64,000 nucleotides of DNA from Portulaca oleracea (Eukaryota; Streptophyta; Magnoliopsida; Caryophyllales; Portulacaceae), in contig CM055874.1 of NCBI GenBank assembly GCA_029582165.1, positions 29,534,883 through 29,598,882 on the forward strand, read 5' to 3'. The translations under genes and the position numbers were made by a program. The stretch's first letter is position 1. Each line of letters opens with the position of its first letter. Under the pieces are notes generated by a model. It saw only the letters and a program-made list of their open reading frames with translations. It searched no databases and was not told the DNA's origin. This document shows positions 54,895-64,000 of the stretch, piece by piece.

Positions 54895-56317
54895 TGATAA
54901 GTCGTTTTTATATAGAATTTTTAGGGCTCAAAACATGTCTGTTTCATGCCTTTCATACCCGAAACCCCGTATTTTTTTTTGTCAAATTCTGTGATTTACA
55001 CACTTGTTCGCGAGTTTGGTGTGTTTTGCAGGAATTAGTGGAATTATATCAGAAAGGCATGAGAAATTGGAGGAGAAATAGCAAAAATCAAGGAAATAAA
55101 AAAAGAAGTTGAAGAAGAAGGAAGGAGGAACGGCCCAAAATCACACGACCCAAGTCCAGTTGAGGCGGAAAGGCAAGGCGCAGGCAGCGTTTCCAAAATG
55201 CAGCCAGCGCCTTGTCCATAAAGTTTAACAACCGAGAAGAAGCAAAACGCAGCTGGCGTTTTTCTAGAGCGCCCTGACACGGAAGAGTTTCACTTTTGGG
55301 CAAAACACAGCCAGCGTTTCCAAAACACAGGCAGCGTTTTGTGCCCTAATCCCGCCTTCTAAAAGGGTTTAATCCGTGCCGTTTGAGGAGAGTTTTTTTT
55401 TTTAGCAATCGTCTTTTGGGAGCAGATTTTAGGGAGCATTTTAGAATAGCTTTTAGATACTTTCTTTACAATTAATTCTCAACATTGTTATTAGATTAGT
55501 TTGTTGCTTGTGATTGAAGAACACGAAAGAGATCGATTCGGGTGACACGAAGAGATCGATTCCGCCAATTCGAACACGGTTTATTTCTATTTTACTTTCA
55601 TACTTTCTTGTTCTTGTTTAAATTTTGCGATGTTTACTTTCAATATCATGAGTAGCTAATTTCCTTTGTTTGGGTGATAAACTCGATGTCTATTGATTGA
55701 ATTTGAATACAGTCTCATTGTTAGGTTATCCTTTTATTCATTTAATCTGCGTGTATTGTATGTCATAGTAATTTGGCAACAGAACGACAGTTTGAGCCTT
55801 TACTTGGTAATAAATTCTTGACAACATGACGACAATTTGAGTCTAGAATTGGATTCCGTAGATTGAATATGTTTAGAAAATAGTTAGACATAATGATTCT
55901 TGCCTAGGGTCAATTTATAATCAGTTATTAACTTTGATTAGATTAAATAGTTAGAAGTAATGTTTAGTCTAATCATTGTAACTCACCTAAGATCGAAAGA
56001 TCGAAGTGATAAGGCATAGAAAGATTTTAGACCCCGAATTATCTTGTTACCTGCACCGGGATTGTTGATAATTTTATTGATTGACTAGAGTGGATTCCCC
56101 TGAACGCTTTTAATTAATTGGTAAAAATCCTAAAAAATTCCTGCTTTCTTAGTTTAGTTAAAATCATACAACAACCATTGGATCGACCTAACATTCTTTG
56201 TAGCGAACTAGTTCAGTGCGTGGTTGAACGCAAATCCCTGAGAGAGAACGATATTTTAGTACTACACAGACCCGTACACTTGCGGTATACAGACACCTTA
56301 TACTTTTAGGTCTGTCA
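54895..56317 (+). repeat. E 5' LTR
   Basis: TGATAAGTCG to GGTCTGTCA. The TATA position reads TCTAAAAGG (about 55358), while the 3' LTR has TATAAAAGG. Ends resemble the solo LTR G. Confidence 0.95.
55175..55340 (+). repeat. E-private palindromes in the 5' LTR U3
   Basis: Five copies of an imperfect palindrome: 55175 AAGGCGCAGGCAGCGTTT, 55195 AAAATGCAGCCAGCGCCTT, 55244 AAAACGCAGCTGGCGTTTTT, 55302 and 55322 AAAACACAGGCAGCGTTTT. All lie just upstream of the TATA position. Arms vary as AAAACGC/GCGTTTT or AAGGCGC/GCGCCTT, keeping symmetry. Confidence 0.82.
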
Positions 56318-56323
56318 AGTTTT

Positions 56324-56341
56324 TGGCGCCCTTGTCGGGGA
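56324..56341 (+). other. E primer binding site
   Basis: TGGCGCCCTTGTCGGGGA, six bases after the LTR. Athila-type PBS. Confidence 0.88.
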
Positions 56342-56463
56342 TTTGTTCCCCCAACCGCCATTGGACGAACGAGCTCTAGGTGACTAGGTTATTTACTTTT
56401 TGTTATTTTTCTTTAATTTTCTTTATTACGCTTGGTATTCTTGTTTTTGTCTTTTTCAGGTTT

Positions 56464-57453
56464 ATGCAAAAAGATTTCTCTTTCGAGTACGATCCCGAGA
56501 TCGAACGCACACTTCGAGAGAGAAGGAAAAGAGCAAGACTGGATAAAGAATTTCAAGAAAATCAAGAAACGGACGAAGAAGAGCAAAAATCGGAATCGGA
56601 AAAGGAAAAAGAGATGGGAGAACAGTGACCAATGACGTTCGGGCAGTATCTGACTCCCAATGTCACCAACCCACAATCAACAATCAATGTTCCCACTATC
56701 CAACCGAACGACTTCGAACTACGTCAATCCTTGATCAACTTAGTGTCAAAATCACCATTTCATGGATTGGCTAATGAAGACCCGAACCGACATCTTCGAC
56801 TTTTTCGTCAAGCTTGTGACACTTACAAGGCCAACAACGTGTCGGAGGATGCCATCAAACTGCGTCTCTTCCCGTTCTCGTTGGAAGGCAAAGCATGAGA
56901 GTGGCTCGATTCGCTTCCACCAAATTCGATCACAACATTCAATGAACTCGCCAGCACCTTTTTGGCGAAGTATTTTCCTCCAAGCAAGCTCACCAGCCTA
57001 AGGAATCAGATTTCTACATTCACGCAAGAGCCGGATGAGTTACTATATGATGCTTGGGAGAGATTTAAGGACATTCTTCGACAATGTCCTCAGCATGGAT
57101 TCGAACCTTGGGTATCTGTCCAATCCTTCTTCAATAGAGTGAATGAGTCGACGAGAGGAAGCATCCTCTCTGCAGCCGGAGGCGATCTAGCTTATGGACA
57201 AGACTGTGCCTCAAATCACTAGTCTGATCGAACATCTAGCAAACAACTCATATCAATGGTCTAAACCCCGCCAAAAGGCGGGAGCTGTCAATTGCAAGAT
57301 GGATATGAGGAAAGGAACAATGATCATCGTGCTAGGAAAGTCGATGACGGAGTACGAAGTATGAAAAGGCAAGTTGATTCAAAAACAAGTTTTGAAAATA
57401 ATTCATGATGATGGAGATCCAGTTCCAAAACGGATCAAGGACCCCGATGAGTA
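56464..57453 (+). pseudogene. gag: E gag
   Basis: Starts MQKDFSFEYDPEIERTLRER, followed by a highly charged Lys/Glu stretch, then the Athila capsid core: SPFHGLANEDPNRHLRLF, SEDAIKLRLFPFSLEGKA, FLAKYFPPSKLTSLRNQI, PDELLYDAWERFKDILRQCP. In-frame TGA at 56626-56628 and 56896-56898; the latter stands where the family has Trp. A frameshift near 57185 leads to TSLIEHLANNSYQW, and the frame ends near 57453. No zinc knuckle or protease follows. Confidence 0.9.
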
Positions 57454-58684
57454 GGGTCCATAACGTCGAGCTAACGACGTTAAACAAAGCAACCCCGGGG
57501 AGGTACACCATTATCTAAATATTTATTCCTCCCCACTTTTTTTTTATTATTTTAGTTCAATTATTTTCTTTCAGTTTTTATTCCTTAGTAATTTTATTTT
57601 GAAGTTTACTAATGTTTTTCTTTTAGTGTGTAGAGAAAAAGAAGAAATTCAAGAAATTCACGGCCTTTATTATCATTTTTTTTATTTCTAACCTAATGAA
57701 TTTTATGTTGGTAGATGTGTGTAGGGATTTTTGGTATGTCAAATTGTAAGGAAAATAAGGAGCAAACAAAGAAAAAGGAGAAATCAAGCAAAAAGTTGCA
57801 AAAAAAATCGAATTACCTACATCAGGTAGGAAAACGCAGCCAACGTCTTCAAGGCGCTGGCTGCGCCTCGTCCAGAAAGTCCAGGTGAGTGATTTTTGCA
57901 AAACGCTGGCTGCGTTTTACTATTTGCCCAGAAAATTTTTGCCCGCCTTTTAATTTAGTCGAGCCCTCTTTTCTTTCTTTCAAAACAAAAAAAAAGACCG
58001 TTGCTTTTGCCCTAACCCTCCCCGACGACCCCTCTCCCACAAACACCACCACCACCACCACGAACCACCACCGTCGACGCCGACGTCCACCTCGCCGGCG
58101 CTGCCACCTCACACCACCATCTTCTCTCTCTTTTCTCTTCTCACTTGCACTCTCACACTTTGAACTTTCAAACTCCATTCCTCTTCCCTCTTCAAACTCA
58201 AGGTATGGAATTCTCAACTCTTTCTCTTATTCTTTGATTATATACTTCGTTTGTGGTATGATTTTGATTGAACACTTGAGTTTATTGAGTAATTTGTTCA
58301 ATTTATACCATTTATCATGTCCTAGATTCAAATTTCTTGATTTGGGTTTTGATTCTTGGATTGAATTCTTGACTAGGGTTTGGTTTGAGTTGATTGATTT
58401 TTGATCTTTTTGTTCCAGAATTGAGAGAATTGTGATGTTGTATGTATTGAGAGAGCAAGATGATGTTGAAATTGAGAAATTTAGGTCTAGACTTTGGTTG
58501 TGATTGTGTTGTGGTGTTATACTCTGTTTTAGTAAGGTTTTAGGTTAGATATATCTTGATTTCAATCCCTAGTATCAAATAAGCATGGAGGGATTGTTAG
58601 TACTAAGTTTATGCATTATAATCATGCTTATTTGATACCTAGGATTTATCTTGGTGATTGTACTGATTTTGTGAGTATTTTTAG
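57454..58684 (+). other. E post-pol leader before the env-like ORF
   Basis: Opens with the Athila post-pol word ACGTTAAACAAAGC (57478-57491) and GGGGAGG, which marks a pol deletion between gag and here. Then a T-rich stretch, three palindromes (57831-57918), a CCACCACCACC-rich segment (58040-58110) and AT-rich leader. Possible splice or promoter region for the env-like ORF. Confidence 0.65.
57831..57918 (+). repeat. E-private palindromes in the env leader
   Basis: AAAACGCAGCCAACGTCTT (57831), AAGGCGCTGGCTGCGCCT (57851) and AAAACGCTGGCTGCGTTTT (57900). The words that follow (TTTGCCCGCCTTTTAA) parallel the LTR words before its TATA box (AATCCCGCCTTCTAAA). Confidence 0.78.
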
Positions 58685-59987
58685 ATGGTGAGAACTAAGA
58701 ATCCTAGCTTCTCTGGACCCCCGGGCGATGACAATGAAGCCGGAGGCAACCGGAAGCGAAAGGCTACGGCGGCAGAGAAAGGAAAACAGAAAGTTGCACC
58801 TCCAAGGGACTCGAGGAGCTCAAACCCCTTTAACTTCGAAGGGGAGGTCAAGAAAAGGTACGATTCCCTTTCCCAAAGAGCCCTCGTCCCCACCAAATAT
58901 ATGCATGAATCTTTCTTGCGTAGTTGTGGTATGTTGGATGATGTAAATTGGATGTTAGGACGTTGCCACATGACCAACATAGCTAGGTTAGTCGAGCCGA
59001 CCTATAGGGGAATCACCCTTGAATTTTTGTCTACCTTAGTTGTGAAGCTCCAAGGGAGGGACGAATGCATTCGTTTTCAGCTTTTAGGGGTAGAGAGGAC
59101 CATGATTGTGTCCCAGTTTGCCCGTGCCTTTGGGTTAGCCGAGCGTACATGTAGGGATTCGTCCCTCATACCCTTAGAGTGGGATGGAAAGGGTTTCTTT
59201 TACAGAATTTCTGGTTTTGACAATGGGGACCCTAGCAACACCCCCGCGACCATGATTAGAAACCCCGTGATGAGGTATGTCCACCGCATACTCTCTTGCG
59301 GTATCTTCGGGAGGCCCGGTAGCTGAAATAAAGCTACCCGGGCTGATTGTTATATGTTGTGTTGCATGCTTGATGCCGACACTCGTGCCGACCCCGCAGC
59401 TATGCTAGCTCACCATCTTTCTAGTGTCGCCACCTCAACCAACAAAGGCATTGCCATAGGAGGCTACATCACACACCTTGCACGCCAATATGGCTTTAGA
59501 CCTCCTAGGAACCCTATCGACCTTGTCCTGGGTAGCATATTTTTGGATGGTGATCAATGTAACTCTTTTGGTTTGTGCAAGTTTGACAAAGATTCATGTA
59601 GTCTTTGGGTTTATTCCAACAACGCTAGGTTTCCCATCCCTCACCCTCATATCTCATCCCAAGTTGAAGAGAACTTGCTTTGGATGCCTCCGTTTCCTGA
59701 GTTTGACCCCGAACTTGAGCCTAAAATCCACCCTAACCCTAAACCCAAACAACCCCAACTAGACTATGAGGCGCGCTTTCGCGACCTCCATGGACCGGAC
59801 TGACCTCCGTATGAATTAGTTGCGGGAGAGTTTTGTTGAGTATAGGGGTCAGACTGACCTTCGTTTTGACCGTCTTGACGAGTCCATAGCTAACCTTGCC
59901 GACCTTATACAGGCCATGTTTGATCGAGCCTCACCACCACCAGGACCGAGCCATACCAACCCTTCCCCACCGACCGAGGATCCTTGA
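58685..59987 (+). pseudogene. E Athila ORF in env position, one stop from open
   Basis: Member of the Athila ORF family (PF03078-like). MVRTKNPSFSGPPGDDN opens a basic, probably disordered N-terminus, then NPFNFEGEVKKRYDSLSQ, GRDECIRFQLLGVERTM, RNPVMRYVHRILSCGIFG, IAIGGYITHLARQYGFRPP. A single TGA at 59324-59326 interrupts an otherwise open frame to 59803. A frameshift adds a short helical and Pro/Ser-rich end to 59987. No signal peptide or transmembrane stretch visible. Much better preserved than gag in the same element. Confidence 0.85.
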
Positions 59988-62085
59988 TCCTTTACTTGAC
60001 TTACCCTTCACCGTTGTCTTCTGCATTGAGGACAATGCAACGTTTAAGCATGGGGGGGTTGAATATTCTGTGAATATTTTTCTTGTTTCTCTGTTCTTCG
60101 TTTATTTTTCTTTTACTTTCGTCTTTCTTTTTCTTGTTTCATGCTTATTTCTCAGTTTTTAGTGTGATTTTTCTTGTTTTTGTGTGTTTATTTTATTTGC
60201 TTGTTCTTAGTTTAGAATGTTTTCTAGTTTTTAGCTTGTTTGTTTTCTTTTATTTGAGTTTCTAGAGTGTTTTTCTTTTGTTTTCTAGTTTTCTTAACTT
60301 TTTCTTTCTAAGTTTTTCTTTTAAATTGCATCCACCTAGATTGCATTAGATAGAAGAATGTTTTCTAGTTTGTTTCTTTTTCTTTCTTTTGTATCCACCT
60401 ATTCAAAAATCCAAAAAAAAATCAGAAAAATTAGGGAAAAAAAGACCAAAAGAAAATTAGAAAAGACAAAAACCAAAAAGATATAGGATAGGACTAGGAT
60501 TAAAACCGGAAACTCCTTCGGTGATGATTTGTAAACCTTTTTTACTTTCAGTTTAGCTTGCTTCACTTAGAAAAGTCTGGATGAGATCTCAAAAGTTTTT
60601 GAAACCTTTTCCTTCAAATCCTCTGATTTTGAGTCAAGTTATGAAAGCTATATCTTACTGCTTTGACTATCTTAGAAAGTATAAATGTGCGTGCTGCAAA
60701 TCTTTGGGCTAAGTTTAGTTGATTGAGCCCCATCCCGTGAGTCCACATTGCCTAAATTTTGAATTGATCACTTTTATCAATTCCATGATTCCCTGAGTGA
60801 CTCACCCATTAGTTGTATCTCTAGAACTTGCTTTGCATCTTGCTTAAGACTACATATTTGCATTGCACGCTGTAACAAAGTGATTAAGGCATTCATTTTA
60901 TTTTGTTAAACTACATTGCCAAATAGCCTACCCTAAATTATATTTACCGTTCTTTTTGCCCCGCCTAGCCTTTGTTTACCCTTCTTTCATGATTGAACCC
61001 TGACAATACAAGCCTTGGCCTTTGATATCCAGTATCCCTTTGCCTTGCTTGGTTGAATCAGAGTTTCTCATTTTTTTTTTGGAAGGAACAGTTGGTTTGG
61101 TGTGTTTGTGAACAAAAATATGAAGTTTGGGAGAAATTATGCTTATTGTTTCGAATTGGGAGAATCTGAAAGTCCCGCCTTTTGAAGAATTGGTGTTTGA
61201 TTATGTTCATATATTATATCGAGGTCGAAGTTATAATTCCATAGTTTTCTTCTCCCCGATCACCTACAAAAAAGAAAAAAAAAAGAAGTAAAAAAAAAAA
61301 AAAAGAGAGAAAGAGTTCCAAAAAGAAAAGGGTGATTAGGGAGATTCAATTTAATGTCCTGAAAACTTTGACCTGGTTGTGCTCAGTGGAGATGTTTCAT
61401 ATTGTTGAGGGTGAAAGGTGAAATTCATTGCATACATTGAGCAAGAAGGAGAGTTTAGAGCGTTATACTCGTTAAAAATCAATCCAAGCATGGCTCTTAA
61501 CTCCTCAATCCCAAATTTTTACCGCTCCTTTCCCTTAACATAAGCCTCGTTACAACCCGGAAAAGTCCTTTTGATTTTCACTTGTGCATTGCGTACCAAT
61601 AGTGGAGAGCGAGGTTCTTACCAAGCTTATGGCAGTTTGTTTCTATTGGTTTGAGTATAAGAAAACCCACATACATATTGAAATTTGAGTGATTGAGTGA
61701 TTTTATTCTTTCCTATGTGAGGTTTGCTCTTTTTGACTGACTTATGTCCATAATTAACCGCGCACATTTGCATTATTCTTAAGACTGTTGGCGATTTTAT
61801 GCCTCTGAAGTACTTGTTCTCTCCTTTTGGTTTCGAAAATTTCTTCCTTTCTCTTTTGAACTGAGTTTTGATCTTGTCCAGGCTGATCTTTGTGTTTGCT
61901 TTATTGAATTGATGTGTTAGATTGGTTAGCCTGAGGGGGTGTTAAGATTTTGTTTTTGTATTCCTATCGAAAACTCTTTCCGCTTCTTTTTCTTTTTAGG
62001 TTCTGTCTCTCCTATTTGAGCCCTAATCCTCCTGTTTCAATTCTGACTTGCTTGGGGACAAGCAAGAGCTAAGCATGGGCGGATT
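59988..62085 (+). other. E 3' UTR
   Basis: About 2.1 kb without a supported gene. The Athila word TTGAGGACAATGCAACGTTTAAGCATGGGGGGGTTG sits at its start (60026-60061; a central-PPT-like tract), followed by T-rich sequence, A-rich runs near 61265-61310 and the polypurine-like GCATGGGCGGATT (62073-62085) before the 3' LTR. Open frames such as 60083-60265 are low-complexity T-rich translations. Confidence 0.75.
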
Positions 62086-63500
62086 TGATAAGTCGTTTTT
62101 GTATAGAATTTTTAGGGGTCAAAACATGTCAATTTCATGCATTTTATACCTGAAACCCTGTATTTTTATGTCAAATTCGGTAATTTATACACTTGTTCGC
62201 AAGTTTGGTGTGTTTTTGCAGGAATTAGTGGAATTATATCAAAAAGGCATGAAAAATTGGAGGAGAAATAGCAAAAATCAAGGAAATAAAAAAAGAAGTT
62301 GAAGAAGAAGAGAAGAAGGAAGGAGGAACGGCCCAAAATCACACGGCCCAAGTCCAGTTGAGGCAGAAAGGCAAGGCGTAGGCAGCATTTCCAAAACGCA
62401 GCCAGCGCCTTGTCCAGAAAGTTTAACAACCGAGAAGAAGCAAAACGCAGCTGGCGTTTTCCAGGTGCAGCCAGCGCCCTGACACGGAAGAGTTTCACTT
62501 TTGGGCAAAACGAAGCCAGCGTTTTGTGCCCTAATCCCGCCTTATAAAAGGGTTTCATCCGCACCGTTTGAGGAGAGTTTTTTTTTAGCAATCTCTTTTG
62601 GGAGTAGATTTTAGGGAGCTTTTTAGAATAGCTTTTAGATACTTTTTTTACAATTAATTCTCAACATTGTTATTAGATTAGTTTGTTGCTTGTGATCGAA
62701 GAACACGAAAGAGATTGATTCGGGTGACACGAAGAGATCGATTCCGCCAATTCAAACACGGTTTATTTCTATTTTACTTTCATGCTTTTTTGTTCTTGTT
62801 TAACTTTTGCGATGTTTACTTTCAATATCATGAGTAGCTAATTTCCTTTGTTTGGGGGATAAACTCGATGTCTATTGATTGATTGAATACAGTCTCGGTG
62901 TTAGGTTATCCTTTTATTCGTTTAATCTGGGTGTATTGTATGTCATAGTAATTTGGCAACAGAACGACAGTTTGAGCCTTTACTTGGTAATAAATTCTTG
63001 ACAACATGACGACAGTTTGAGTCTTGAATTGGATTGCGTAGATTGAATAGGTTTAGAAAATAGTTAGACATAATGATTCTTGCCTAGGGTCAATTTATAA
63101 TCAGTTCTTATCTTTGATTTGATTAAATAGTTAGAAATACTGTTTAGTCTAATCACTGTAACTCACCTAGGATCGAAAGATCGAAGTGATAAGGCTTAGA
63201 AAGATTGTAGACCCCAAATTATCTTGTTGCCTGCAACGGGATTGTTGATAATTTGATTGATTGACTAGAGTGGACTCCCCTGAACACTTTTAATTAATTG
63301 GTAAAAATCCTAAAAAATTCCTGCTTTCTTAGTTTAGTTTAGAAAACCATACCACAACCCTTGGATCGACCTAGCATTCTTTGTAGCGTACTAGTTCAGT
63401 GCGTGGTTGAACGCAAATCCCTGAGAGAGAACTATATTTTATTACTACACAGACTCGTACACTTGCAGTACACAGACACCTTATACTTTTAGGTCTGTCA
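62086..63500 (+). repeat. E 3' LTR
   Basis: 1415 bp, TGATAAGTCG to GGTCTGTCA. TATAAAAG at 62543-62550. E-family palindromes between about 62375 and 62530, including AAAACGCAGCCAGCGCCTT. One palindrome of the 5' LTR (55302-55340 region) is reduced to a single copy here. Confidence 0.95.
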
Positions 63501-63505
63501 GTATT

Positions 63506-64000
63506 TTTGTTATTTGATGCTTTACCTTTTGAAATATGTAAAATAAAATCTAACAAAAAGATGTAGTCTTGTTTATTGATATTAAAAGCAATATATGTTA
63601 CATTTCATTTCACAAGAATTACACAAGCTATGATCTTTTTTTTCCTCATCGGACTTTCATCATCTGCGAAGCATCTTCAACAAGAATCTTTTATTCTCTC
63701 CTTTTACCTAACTTGCCCCGAAGGGTTTTCAAGTTAGTCTCTCATTTCTTCTCTTTTTTCCTTTTTTTCTTCTTTTTCTTCTTTTTTGTACTCTCCTTTT
63801 GCTCAGTTTGTCTCAAAGTGATTTTCAAACCGACCCCTCTATAGTTTTTTCACTCTATTTTTCTTTTTTTTTCTTTCTTCTTTTTCTTTTTTTCTTTCTC
63901 AGAAGCGAGTGGCTTGTTGGCAGTTTGGTTGCTTGCTTTTATAAGATAATACATGCTTAAGTGGCTAAGGATACATTGACCCTTAGTAGGTTAGACATAA
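63506..64000 (-). mobile_element. Element F tail after E, non-coding
   Basis: AT-rich, then a pyrimidine-rich stretch (63730-63900). By position it is the convergent 3' spacer between antisense gene 2 and the integrase end, which should lie beyond the window. The words CAGTTTGGTTGCTTG near 63919 recall CAGTTGCTTGGC just outside the integrase end in A (14068). No gene supported. Confidence 0.5.

Larger units (their letters stand above)
54895..63500 (+). mobile_element. Element E: Ty3/gypsy Athila-lineage retrotransposon without pol, 8.6 kb
   Basis: Complete plus-strand element with LTRs of 1423 and 1415 bp that look very similar throughout, GTATT duplicates on both sides, an Athila-type PBS, gag, the Athila post-pol leader, an Athila ORF in env position and a long 3' UTR. 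Protease, RT, RNase H and integrase are absent and the gag-to-leader junction is short, so this is a non-autonomous form. Inserted into Tat remnant F. Confidence 0.95.
52090..64000 (-). mobile_element. Element F: Tat-lineage remnant, split by E
   Basis: Recognised by plus-strand relatives of both Tat antisense genes in the same order as in A, so the element itself is on the minus strand. Parts: gene 1 end (52090-52729), spacer with a palindrome pair, gene 2 (53295-54870), then after element E a tail (63506-64000) that should lead into the integrase end beyond the window. The LTRs are not in the window. Confidence 0.7.

Noticed and set aside
58685..59987. Retroviral-type envelope protein in E
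   Set aside because: Env position only. No signal peptide, furin-like site or membrane segment visible, and the family pattern is the Athila ORF. Described as env-position ORF.

Overview
This is plant nuclear DNA, most likely from a dicot, although the sequence does not let me name the species. I see no single-copy host gene and no tRNA or rRNA gene. Almost every base belongs to retrotransposons nested inside one another, as in gene-poor, probably pericentromeric, plant chromatin. The lineages recognised are an L1-type LINE, a Copia-like LTR fragment, three Ty3/gypsy elements of the Tat group, two Ty3/gypsy elements of the Athila group, and one solo Athila-like LTR.

Layout: 1-2943 is the 3' part of a LINE ending in a poly(A) tail. 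2944-4271 is unassigned. 4272-5839 is the 3' LTR and 3' internal end of a minus-strand Copia-like element (D), which continues at 51819-52089. D was split by Tat element A (minus strand, 5840-51813, TSD ATATT). A's 5' LTR was split by Athila element B (plus strand, 23757-51340, TSD GAAGG). B was split by Tat element C (plus strand, 30789-48516, TSD GACAC). A also carries a solo LTR (G, 14633-15904) inside its integrase. From 52090 to the window end lies a third Tat remnant (F), split by Athila element E (54895-63500, TSD GTATT).

The Tat elements encode gag, protease, reverse transcriptase, RNase H, a second (archaeal-type) RNase H and integrase on the element strand. On the opposite strand, between integrase and the 3' LTR, they carry two spliced genes. 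Gene 1 encodes a plant-mobile-domain (PMD, aminotransferase-like) protein and gene 2 a DUF7745-like protein. Exon boundaries match between A and C for gene 1, and among A, C and F for gene 2. The two Athila elements keep gag and the Athila ORF (env-like position) but have no pol, so they look non-autonomous.

The most unusual signal is a set of short GC-rich palindromes. Each family has its own private sequence (C: AAAACCCGCGCGGGTTTT; A: AAGGCC...GCCTT; F: AAGGCCGATCGGCCTT; B: GTCGCGCCCGCGAC; E: AAAACGCAGCCAGCGTTTT; D: CACCACGGTCCATGGTG). They sit mainly upstream of TATA boxes in LTRs and upstream of the antisense genes, and also in introns and internal leaders. In the three Tat elements neighbouring copies lie about 79 bp apart. 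This looks like a promoter-linked, fast-evolving, family-specific sequence system.
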